A DNA stretch of 64,000 nt from Simmondsia chinensis. Lineage: Eukaryota; Streptophyta; Magnoliopsida; Caryophyllales; Simmondsiaceae. Each line of letters opens with the position of its first letter. The stretch's first letter is position 1. A program made the position numbers and the translations under genes. Positions 43,741 to 54,359 of this stretch are shown piece after piece. The stretch spans positions 31,660,638 to 31,724,637 of the forward strand of contig JAGTTD010000010.1 in the NCBI GenBank assembly GCA_018398585.1. The letters run 5' to 3'. The notes below the pieces were generated by a model. It had not been told where the DNA came from. It saw only the letters and a program-made list of their open reading frames with translations, and ran no database searches.

Positions 43741-46700
43741 GTGAGAGATGATGATAATGATGACCAGGAAACATTGTTATATGCTCATGGTGAGTGCAAT
43801 CTTATAAGTGATCCTGATGTTGAATGGATTGTTGATTCTGGTGCTTCTTATCATTGTGCTCCCAAGAGAGGATATTTATCTATGTACAAAGTATGTGACT
43901 TTGGTACTATGAAATGGGAAACAATAGTGTTGCTAAGATCATTGGGATTGGGGATATCTATGTACAGACTAGTACTAGTTGCACTGTTACTCTGAAAGAT
44001 GTGCGACATATTCCTGAACTGCGCCTTAATCTGATTTATGTGAATGTTCTAGACAAAGAAGGTTATACACATCATCTTAGTGATGGAAAATGGAAGCTTA
44101 CCAAGGGGTCACTGATAGTAACCAGAGAAAAGCTATGTTGTCCTTTATACAAGACACATATGACAGTGTATGGTGGTGAACTGAACGCGGTCAAGGATGA
44201 TACTTCACCGAATTTGTGGCACAGACGGCTAGCTCATGCAAGTGAGAAAGGGCTGCAAATATTGGCTTAAGAGTCCCTCATTCCTTCACTTGAAGGTAAG
44301 TCACTGAACCTTTGTGATGATTATTTGTTAGGGAAGCAACATAGAGTTAGTTTTCATAAACAGTTGAAATGAAAACAAAATAAGCTTGAACTGATACATT
44401 CTGACATGTGTGGTCATATTGAGATGGAGCCTCTAGGAGGAAAACAAAATTTTATTACTTTTATTGATGATGCTTCACGAAAAACTTAGGTCTTTTGTTT
44501 GAGATCCAAAAGCCAGGTATTTCAAGTTTTTCAGTAGTTTCATTCTATGGTGGAGAGACAGACATGGATGTTGCTGAAGTGTCTTCGAACTAATAGTGGG
44601 AGAGAGTACATTAATCATGACTTGAGAAGGTACTGTAAGAAGCATGGAATTCGCCATGAAGGAGTAGAAGCGGGTACTCCTCAGCACAATGGTGTCGTAG
44701 AAAGGATGAATAGAACAATTGTGGAGAAAACCAAATGTTTGCTCAGAATGTCGAAGCTGCCTAAGGAATTTTGGGGTGAAGCTGTGAATACTGCTATGTA
44801 CATCATCAACAGAGGTCCATCAGTTCCTTTGAATTTTAACAATCTAGAGAGAGTATGGACTGAGAAAGACGTTTCTTATTCTCACTTAAAGGTGTTCGGA
44901 CGCGAAGCCTTTATACATGTGCCAAAGGAACAGAGATCCAAGCTTGACAGTAAAGCCACTCCGTGCATATTTGTAGGATATAGTGATGAGGAGTTTGGTT
45001 AAGTGAAGAAGAGGACTGTGAGAAGCAGAGATGTTGTGTTTCATGAATATGAGAACATGGCTAATTTTGACAAGTCGGAGAAGACTAAGGGTGCTCCCAG
45101 TGGTGTTGTTGATACTACACCAATTTCATCTTCATCAAGTGCCACAGATAAAAAGCAGGTTTATGATGGGATAGAACTCGAGATTGACACTGAGCCCATT
45201 ATAGTTGATGATGCTCTTGGTATATATGGTGTTGAGCAGGGGGAGCCAGTCCTCGCACCAATGATTTTTGAGCCTCAGTTGAGAAGGTCTAATATAGAGT
45301 GCCAACCATTTATGAGATATTCCAGTTCTGATTATATTTGCCTTACTGATGAGGGGAGCCAAAGAGAAATCAAGAAGTGCAGACTCATGAAGACAAGGAT
45401 AATAGGGTGAAACCCATGAATGAAGAGATGAATTCAATGGAGAAGAATGGAACCTGTGAGTTAATTGATCTTCCTAAGGACAGAAAAGCACTTCAGAACA
45501 AGTGGATGCTTAACCTAAAAAAGAATGGTGATCAAGTTGTGAAATATAAGGCTCGATTGGTGGTGAAAGGCTTCAATCAAAAGAAGGGGATTGACTTTGA
45601 TGAGATCATCGCTCCAGTTGTGAAGATGAGTTCCATAAGAGTGGTACAAGGTATAGCAACTAGTACTAATCTTGAGCTTGAACAGTTAGATGTGAAGATT
45701 GCATTTCTCCATAGTGACTTACAAGAGGAGATCTACATGAAGCAGCTTGAAGGATATGAAGTTCAAGGTAAAGAGCACTTGATTTGCAGACTGAAAAGAG
45801 CTTGTATGGTCTGAAACAGGATCCTAGGCAGTGGTACAAGAAGTTTGACTCTTTCATGGTGGGTCGAGGGTACAAGAGAATACCTGCAGATCATTGTGTG
45901 TATATCAAGAAATTCATTGGATGTAATTTCATTATTTTATTGCTTTATATCGATGATATGCTTATTGCTGGTCAAGATGCAGATATGATTCGAAGGCTTA
46001 AAGAGGAGTTGTCAAAGTCTTTTGAAATGAAATACTCGGGTCCAATGAAGCAGATTTTGGGTATGGAGATTACCTGTCATAGAGAAGCTGGAAATTTGTG
46101 GTTGTCGCAAGAAAAGTAAGTTGAATTGGTGCTTAATTGGTTCAACATGAAGAGTGCTAAACCATTTAGCACACCTCTTGCCTCATTTCAAATTAACCGA
46201 TCTTGTCATGTGACCAAGAAAGAAACAGAAGAGATGCCATCTAATCCTTACTCTTCTGCTGTTTGGTTTTTGATGTATGCCATGGTTTGCACCAGGCAAG
46301 ATATTGCTCATGCTGTGGGTGCTATGAGCAGGTTTCTATCAAGTCCAAGGAAAGTTCATTGGAACGCAGTAAAGTGGATCTTCAAATATTTGCGGGTACT
46401 TCAAAACAATGCTTGAGGTTTGGAGGCTCGGGTCTAATTCTTAAAGGGTATACTGATTCTAATATGGCAGGATGTCTTGATAGTAGAAAATCTACTTCGA
46501 GCTATTTGCTCACTTTTGTAGGGGGAGTTGTGTCTTGGCAGTCCAAATTGCAGAAGTGTGTTGCTCTCTCTACTACTGAAGCTGAATATATTGCTACTGC
46601 TAAAGCAGGGAAAGAGATGTTGTAGGTGACGAGGTTCCTTCAAGAGTTGGGTTAGAAACAGAAAGAGTATGCGGTATTCTGTGACAGTCAAAGTGCGATG

Positions 46701-46900
46701 GACCTAAGTAAGAATTCCATGTATCATGCCTACACCAAGCACATTGATGTGAGATATCATTGGTTGGCGTTCTATGATTGAAGAAAAGCTAATGATGCTG
46801 AAAAGATTCACACTGACAAGAACATGGCTAATATGTTGACTAAGGTGGTGCTAGTGGCAAGGTCAACTTATGCATTAAATTGGCCGATATGAACTCCAAA
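43741..46900 (+). pseudogene. Broken protease-integrase-RT-RNase H of element E
   Basis: Protease VDSGASYHC near 43830 is intact at the DSG. A frame change near 43910 leads into the GAG-pre-integrase domain (LWHRRLAHAS, 44215). The integrase core is damaged: the second catalytic Asp is lost (RTNSGREY, usual RTDNGGEY) and the Glu is kept (NGVVERMNRT). A TAA follows at 45000-45002. RT: NKWMLNLKKNGD, KARLVVKGFNQ, LEQLDVKIAFLH, then a frameshift near 45810, KSLYGLKQDPRQW and the catalytic YIDDM at 45945. RNase H: GYTDSNMAGCLDSRKSTS and ALSTTEAEY, TAG at 46623, then decayed CDSQSAMDLSKN and TKHIDVRYH. Confidence 0.85.
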
Positions 46901-46935
46901 TAGCTTGGTGCGGAGTCCTCTCCTTCTCATAGTGG

Positions 46936-46951
46936 GCTGGAGGGGGAGATT
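46936..46951 (+). other. Polypurine tract of element E
   Basis: GGCTGGAGGGGGAGAT immediately before the 3' LTR. Confidence 0.8.
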
Positions 46952-47985
46952 TATGGGGTACATAATATGTACTATAGTCCAACCCATATGTTATAAAATA
47001 AAAAGAAAAAAGAAAAATCAAATTTTGGGTTTAAGCGCATGCGTACCTTTCGTGTTGTGTGAGCCCACGAGGGTTTTATTTTTATATTCCTATATATATG
47101 TTGCATGGGAGAAAAAATGTAGCCTCCGTTATACCCCGAGAGAAGCGAGTGAGGCAACAACATGAGTTTTTGTGCGGCGTTGTGGCAACGAAAATTGTGA
47201 GATTAGGGATTGATCTTGGAGCAATTCAGATTTTTTAGGCATTATTTGGAGTTAATTGATTGGGAGTATCAATTGTTCTCGAGCCTAGGAAGTAATCCTT
47301 GTATTTTTATTTTTTTTAAAGAGGTAAAGACAAATTTGCCAAAACCCAAGACCGCCCTCTTAGAACAAGGCAACCTAAGGCTTCAGCCTACGAAATTAAA
47401 AGAAGACTATGGGAGGGAGCATTCTCCCAAATAGAAATACCCACACTCTCATAACCAGCATTAACAAGCCAGTCCGCTGAGAGATTAGCTTCTCTAAACA
47501 CGTGATTGAAAGAGATAAGATCAATCGAGGAGCAGGTGTTATGGATGTCTTCCACTATAAGAGCTATGTCTGCAGGCACTGAATAAGAGCCATTGAGCAC
47601 CTTGATAACCACTTTATTATGACCTTCAAAAATAATCGTGCGTGCCCCCAACTTATGAACCAAAAACAAAGCATCTCTCGCAGCAACAAGGGAGGTAATC
47701 CTTGTATTGCTCAATATGCTTGTAGGTTTCAAGTTAGGGCAAATATTTTGAAACCATAAACATTGTAATTGCTATTTTATATAGTGGATTTTGCTGTAGG
47801 TTTTCCTCGTAATTTTTTCCTTTACCATGGAGAGTTTTCCACGTTATATGTTGTGTTGATTTAATTTTTGCATATTGATTTCTCATTGATATTTGGTGAT
47901 ATTAGTGTTCCATATGATTATGTATGTCGTTAATATTGGCTTAAGTGGTCGATTGAAATTGGGTTTAGGTGTCTAGACCCCAACA
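46952..47985 (+). repeat. Element E 3' LTR with LINE insertion
   Basis: TATGGGGTAC to CTAGACCCCAACA. Without the insertion it is about 631 bp, matching the 5' LTR. Confidence 0.85.
47306..47694 (-). mobile_element. 5'-truncated LINE (L1-type) tail
   Basis: A 389-bp insertion in the LTR of E, flanked by a 14-bp target duplication GTAATCCTTGTATT (47292-47305, 47695-47708). A T run at the left is the poly-A tail on the - strand. It codes the end of a plant LINE RNase H-like domain (about 47388-47690; AARDALFLVHKLGARTIIFE, NHVFREANLSADWLVNAG), then a stop and a short 3' UTR. Confidence 0.85.
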
Positions 47986-48843
47986 ATTTGTATAAGTATC
48001 TCTATACAGTATCTTACTATAGCTATATAAGTATCTATATAAGTATAGGTATAAGATAGCTAGACTAGAAGAAAAGGACTGGAAGAATAGAGGAGAACAA
48101 GACTTAGGAAAAGAGAGAGAAATAGAGGAGAGAAAATTAGAATGCTCGACATCAATCAACATAATCCAATCTCTAAAGACCTTATTGAAAAGTATCACTC
48201 CCAAAATAATATTTCATTGCTTGAATTTATTAGTTACTCGTCAAATTTATTATATTTTGTTTTGTATAGGTTTTTTATTTTATTTTTTTGAAATTTACAA
48301 ATATAAATTAGTTAATTATATTTAACACACTTTCATAATTATTAATGTTAGACTGAGAGGTGAGGCAAGTTTTGTCCTTTCTTGGTAGTGGGTAGTTTTC
48401 AAAATTAGAGTGTCGTGATGAGTTTAAAAGTAATTATACTCTGGCTTCTTAGAATTTCTTGAATGAATGAGGAATGAATGTTTGGAGAAAGACATTTATA
48501 ATTGTATAAATAAAAAATAGAATAAAATATTATAAATGACCTTTTTACGTGAAAAGTCCTCTTAATTTGAGCTGTTAAATTCGTTATATTGGAAATTATT
48601 TCCAATTGATCAAATACATTTTCCATTAATTTGCAAATTTGTTGATAAATTAAAAAGAACGCATCTTTTTGATTCTTTAATATTTTTTACTTTCAGTAGA
48701 AGCATTTCGTACTTAAAATCCAAGTCACTTGATTGATCGAGCATGCTTTTTTCTTACATTGGTAAGGAGAGAGTAGGGTAATTTTGCTACTAGTGGGATT
48801 CGATCACAGGTGGCGTCTTTTAACCCATAGAGTTCATTACCAC
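47986..48843. other. AT-rich intergenic DNA
   Basis: I see no gene. A TATAAGTATCTATA-type microrepeat is at 47990-48050. Confidence 0.55.
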
Positions 48844-49409
48844 TGTTGGATCAAATAGAGTAAATAAGTAGTCAAAATATAACATTTATTACAATCAATT
48901 TATTCTCAAATATCACAAAACATTACAATCGGCTTGTTCTCAAAGATTTCAGAAACTGATCAAACTAACAACTTTAAATAAAATAAGAGTAGGGAGAGAA
49001 TTGACCGAAGAAATTGCCGCGCCATGGAGAATCCTCTGTCCTAAGTCGTTTATGTCCCCCCACAGAGGTACAATGGGATGAATGGTACTCCGACCCCATG
49101 GTTAACACGGCACTCACCTCAGCAGTGTGCTCCCAGGATATGGGTTGGAGTACGCCTGAACTTGCTCAGTAATAAAAACAAGTCAAAATTTTAAGAGAGT
49201 AGAGAAGATTTGAGTGTTGTTTTTCAACCAAGGAACCATCAAATTAATAGATAAAGTAATGGGAGTCAAAGCTTACTCCCCACTCAAAAAATTACTTGGT
49301 GCCCAATCATAAAATACTTATCGCCCAATCAAAAATTAGCTGGCGTCCAATCATAAACTACTTGGTGCCCAATCGTAGAAAGCAAACAAAATTGAAGCAT
49401 TTTTTAACA
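48844..49409 (-). repeat. Element F 3' LTR
   Basis: 566 bp, TGTTGGATCA to TTTTTAACA on the + strand, bounded by the inverted PPT (49410-49422, CCATGTGGGGGAT on the element strand). It contains repeated CCCAATCATAAA-type motifs. No partner LTR is in the window, so the limits rest on TG/CA ends and the PPT. Confidence 0.7.
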
Positions 49410-49422
49410 ATCCCCCACATGG

Positions 49423-50084
49423 TTCAATTTTTAGAAAAAGAAGGAAAGAAAGAGTATCACTGAGCAGTGAGACCCACACTTGACGATGCTAATGTCTTTT
49501 GAACTTGAATCAACACCTAGTGACTAAGCATGTCCCACAACCATCCATTGGTGAACAAGGTCTTGAACCATGAGCAGTCACTGTGTAGACATCGAGGTTG
49601 AAACGCACTCAACGATCAGAACATATGAGATCCCTCAAAATAATCCTAAACCTGGTATCAGGACTACTCTAGAGAGTAAGCTCATACTCTCGACATGAGG
49701 ACTTTCTACTCCAACAATCCCATAGGTGAGTCCATTAGGTGGGATGTCCCACACCACCATAAAAAGTTATTGACATCATTAAGAGCCTTAGGCTCATCCT
49801 CACATCATCGCAGTAGTGGTGTGTCCATTAGGTGTGTTGCCCCACACTACCACATCGGGCTATGGACAATATTAAGAGCTTTAAGCTGATTCTCCATCAT
49901 GGCAGATTCAACAGATCCCAGAGCCACTCATACAACAAACATGGGAAGGGTTCGAGTGGTTATCACAAATTTCCCGGTCTCCAACTTCTTTGACCCATTG
50001 CACATCGAAAGTAACTCCCGAGACGGGTACTTGCAAGGATTAGGACACACATAGGAGCTTTATACTCATTCCCACTACTGTTTC
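49423..50084 (-). other. Non-coding 3' spacer of element F with a 93-bp direct repeat
   Basis: GTCCATTAGGTG...CCCACAC...TTAAGAGC blocks at about 49730 and 49823. No gene. Confidence 0.6.
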
Positions 50085-53000
50085 ATTTATCAATTTCCTT
50101 GCAAGGCCGTTTGTTAGAGGATTTGCCATATTTTTCTCATTCCTCACAAATTCGAGTGAGATCACATTATTCATGATCAAATTTCTCACGACACCATGTT
50201 TGAGGCAAATATGCTTTTGCTTGCCATTATATACCTCACTCTAAGAAACTCCAATGGTTGCTTGCGAGTCACAGTGCAGACACTGAAGGTACGGGTTTCT
50301 TCCACAATGGAATGTCTCCTAGGACATTCCTCAGCCATTCAACTTCCAAACTTGCCATCTCAAGCACAATAAATTCTGACTCCATGGTCCATTTAGCAAT
50401 ACAATTCTATTTAGATGATTTCTATGAAATAGCACAATTAGCAAACAAAAATACATAGCCACTTATAGAATAAATTTCATCACAGTCAAACACTCAATTA
50501 GCATCACAATGTCCCTCTAACAAAGTAGGGAACCTTTTATAGTGTAAACCCCAATTCACCGTATTCTTAAGATACCTTAACACCCTTTTCAATGCACGCC
50601 AGTGCTCATCACTAGGGTTATGGGTGTGACAGCTAGTCTACTAATAGGATAGGCAATATCAGGATAAGTGTAGTTCATTAAGAATATTATGCTACCAATT
50701 GTTTTAGCATACTCAGCCTATGATACACTATCTCCTGTGTTTCTTTTCATATGAATACTAGAGTCATATGGAGTTTTAGCTGGTATGTCATCAAAGTGAC
50801 CGAACTTTCTTAATATTTTCTCCATATAATGGGATTGACTCAAGGTCTAACCCTCAAGTATTCTAGTTATTTTAACCACAAGTATCATATCGGCCTCACC
50901 TAGGTCTTTCATATCAAAACATGTGCTCAAGAAAGACTTAGTATCATTCATAATTTTCACACTCATTCCAATTATAAGTATGTCATCAACATACAAACAA
51001 ATAATCACACAATCATTATCAACATGCTTTGAATACACACATGCATCACCACTGTTTACTACAAAACCATGTGTGACCAGGGTACAACAAAATTTTTGAT
51101 TCCATTGTTTAGGAGCTTGCTTAAGCCCATACAAAAACTTTACAAGTGTACAAATTTTATGCTCCATACCAGGATCCTCAAACCCCTTGGGTTGTTTCGT
51201 ATAAATTTCTTCCTCAAGGTCACTATTTAGAAAAGCAATTTTGACATCCATTTGGTGTACTACACAGTTATGTATGGACGCTAGAGCTATCAGCGCTCTT
51301 ATAGTGGCAATCTTAGTTATGGGTGAACAAATATCAAAGAAATATATTCCTTGTTTTGGGGTATACCTTTTAGCCACTAGCTTGGCTTTAAACTTTTCCA
51401 CAGACCCATCAGTTTTCAATTTATTTTTCTAAACACCCACTTACACCCTATTAGTTTGCATCCTCTAGGAAGGTCCACTCACACCCAAGTGTTATTTCTC
51501 ATTATAAAGTCAAGTTTATTACTTATTGCCTCTCTCTAGAAAGGAACATCTATGGTTCTCATTGCCTTGTCATAAATTTTGGGATCTTCCTCTAGCATGA
51601 GCGCATTCACAACAAGTTCATCAAAATCATGATGCTTAGACAAGAAAGCAGTAATGAAGTCTGGTCCAAAACTAGCCTTGGTTTGAGCCCTCTTACTTCT
51701 TCTAAGTTCTTGACTAGATGATGATGCAAATGCAACAAGAACAGGGTTAGGTAATGAGGCATGCATAAATTCTTTCATGGGAAACTTATTCTCAAAGAAT
51801 TCAGCATCTCGAGATTCCATTATCTTACCGAGCCTAAGGCTCGAGACATTTAATAATATGAATCTATATACAACATTGTTTATGGCATAACCAACAAAGA
51901 TAGCATCTACCGTTTTAGGACTAATTTTACTTCTTTTAAATTCAGGAATTCCTACTTTAGCTAGACACCCCCACGCTTTTAAGTATTTCAGGTCAGGCGC
52001 ATAGCACTTCCGTAATTCATAAAGGGTTCTAGCTAACCTTTTATGTAGAACCCTATTTAGTAATGATAAGCAGATAACATTGCTTCCCCTACGAGATCGA
52101 GGGTAAGCCTGAGCTAATAAGCATGGCAATCATCATTTCTTTAAGGTTCCTATTCTTCCTCTTAGCTATACCATTATGTTGAGGTATATAAGGAGCTGAG
52201 ACCTCATGAATTATACCAAGTTTCTCACAATGTTTCTTGAGGAAGGTAGTATCATACTTACCTCCTCCATCAGACCTAATCCTTTTGATCCTACGATTTA
52301 ATTGGTTTTCAACCTCAGCTTTATATTTAAGAAATATTTCCTCAGCCTCGTCTTTTGTACTTAGGAGATACACCTTGTCGATCTCGAGTGGTTATCTACA
52401 AAAGTGATGTAATATCTTTTGCCACCTCTACTCATGGTGCTTCCTATGTTGGAATGCACTAGCTCAAGCAGGCTCGAAATCCTTTCAACTGATTTATTAA
52501 ATGATTTCTTTGGATGTTTGGCCTCAACACATATTTCACATTTATCTAGTTCAATTAAATCACAATTAGGAATCAAACACATTTGTTTATGTTTCTTAAC
52601 CAAGTTATAATTTACATGTCCAAGCCTAGCATGCCACAAATCCAAAGACATAACAATATACGTATAAGTAGATGCATTCTCATTCATCATATCAAGTACA
52701 AACAGACCACCATTACAAAACCCTTTCCCGACGAAGTTGGTGTTTTTAGTGAGAATTAATTTGTCAGACTCGAAGGTTAACTTAAAGCCTGCTTTGTTTA
52801 ACAACGCACCTGAGACTAAATTCCTACGCACATCAGAAACATGCAACACGTTCAGCAAACACAGAGTTTTTCCAAAAGTTGAGTTGAAGGAGGACCTATC
52901 CTTTGCCGAGGGCAGGGACCGAACTAGACTTGCCTATGAGTACCTTCTCCCCATTAGTGGCTATCTCATATTCATGAAACATGTTCTTATTGGTGCAGAT

Positions 53001-53192
53001 GTGCCTCGTGGCACCAGTATCTACGACCCACTCAACCGTGCTCCCAACCATATTCAACTCAGAGATTATGGCAACAAACACGTCTCCTTCCTCAGTGAGA
53101 TTAGCCTGGGGCTTGTGTTCTATGTGTTTTTCACGGCCGAATCTCTTTCTGCTGTTCTTCAAGGTATAGCTAGTCTTACGTAAGTTCAGCAT
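50085..53192 (-). pseudogene. Broken protease-integrase-RT-RNase H of element F
   Basis: Protease VVDTGATRHIC (about 53010) is intact. GAG-pre-integrase LWHARLGHVNYN (52635). Integrase: the first catalytic Asp reads HSNIG (usual HSD), the second is kept in RSDGGGKY, and the Glu has become Lys in NGIAKRKNRN. Frame changes near 52365, 52100 and 51430. RT (50847-51419): KAKLVAKRYTPKQ, HQMDVKIAFLN, LYGLKQAPKQW and an intact YVDDILI. RNase H is heavily decayed but readable to about 50085 (GVVRNLIMNN, MANPLTNGLARKL). Confidence 0.82.
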
Positions 53193-53850
53193 GTTCCTTT
53201 GTTCCTCTTCTGGCTATCATCAGCATTGTCCATTGGCCTCTTCCCTTGAGATTGGCTTTGCTTGTTGCTAAAGGCTTCTTCACGAGCATTGGATCTACCC
53301 TTGTTCCAAGGTTTCTTGAATTTTCCTTTCTTTCCGGCATTTCTTGATTCAACAAGGTTAGCTGCTAAGAAAGAGTGCTCATAGGACTTCCCCTTGGTTT
53401 GTTTTCGATATGATCTTCCAAATTAATGTGGGAGATTAGTTCCTGCAGTGTCATGTCCTTTTTTCTATGTTTTAATGAGGCCTTGTAACTATCCTCAAAG
53501 GGAGGTAGTTTTTCAATCAAACAATTAGCTTGGAAAGTTTCATGAAATTTCATTCCCTCATTTAGTATGTTAGTGCACAAGGTCTCATATTCATGAATTT
53601 GGTCAAGAATAGGTTTTTCATCAATCATAGTAAAGGACAACCACTTACTACAAACATATTTCTTAGTAGCTCTATGATCTGAACCGCGCTTGTTTTGAAG
53701 AGCTTTCCATATTCCTTTGGCGGTTTTCATATTGCTATAAATTTGATAAAGAGGCTTTGTCATGTAGTGGAGAAGCATTCCCCTACAAGTACGGTTATCT
53801 TTCTCCAATAAACTTGCAGTTAAGCGCTAGCTATTCACGTTTCGAATGTA
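53193..53850 (-). pseudogene. Gag fragment of element F
   Basis: A 147-residue open part (53365-53808) with the copia gag core (GIWKALQNKRG, IHEYETLCTNIL, LIEKLPPFEDSYKASLKHR). It continues upstream to about 53840 with a TAG. The true N-terminus is missing. The linker to the protease (53193-53364) is lysine- and asparagine-rich without a clear zinc knuckle. Confidence 0.75.
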
Positions 53851-53851
53851 G

Positions 53852-54330
53852 GAAGGTACATCTCTTAAGAACCATATTAATGAATTTAACTTTATTATTC
53901 AAGAGTTAAAAGAATTGGATGATGCCCCTAAAGATAAAGATCAGCTCATGTTGTTATTATATTTACTCTCTAATTCATATAAAGGCTTTGTAGAGCATGA
54001 TATACAGTGGTAGGTCAACGATCATAATTGATGAAGTTAAGAGGAACCTAGTGAGTAAAGAACAAGTAGATAAAGAATTGTCTGACTCTGTGAATTACTC
54101 TAGTAATGGTTTATTTATGAGAGGTAGAAATGAGAATAGAGTGTCTAATAGTGGAAAGAAGTCAAGGTCTAAGTCTAGACATAAAAATATGTCATGTAAC
54201 TTTTGTCACAAGAAAGGGCACATAAAGAAAAACTGTTCCAAGCTTAAGAATAAGTAGAAAGAAAATAGCAGGAATGACCATAATAGAGGTGATAAGTCTG
54301 CTGAGACTAGTGTAGTTGAAGATGAGGGTG
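53852..54330 (+). pseudogene. Gag fragment of element G
   Basis: Copia gag core from GTSLKNHINEF to GFVEHDIQW, ending in TAG near 54011. After a frame change comes a linker rich in Arg/Ser/Lys and a complete CCHC zinc knuckle CNFCHKKGHIKKNC (54199-54240), then TAG near 54256. Confidence 0.78.
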
Positions 54331-54359
54331 ATGCTGATGTTCTTTTAGTAACCGAATCC

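Larger units (their letters stand above)
42281..47985 (+). mobile_element. Element E: decayed Ty1/copia retrotransposon
   Basis: LTRs 42281-42898 and 46952-47985 (the latter enlarged by a LINE insertion). PBS and PPT are in place, and the domain order is gag, protease, integrase, RT, RNase H (copia order). Flanking 5-mers TTAAT and ATTTG do not match, so the original target duplication is lost or one end was rearranged. Confidence 0.88.
48844..53850 (-). mobile_element. Element F: decayed Ty1/copia retrotransposon, 5' end missing
   Basis: 3' LTR 48844-49409, PPT, non-coding spacer and RNase H through gag on the - strand. It stops inside gag at about 53850, where element G begins in the opposite direction. 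No 5' LTR. Confidence 0.85.

Noticed and set aside
42281..47985. Target duplication for element E
   Set aside because: TTAAT and ATTTG do not match; none is claimed.
48770..48830. SINE B box just left of element F
   Set aside because: A GGATTCGATC-like motif occurs but there is no A box at suitable spacing and no target duplication.
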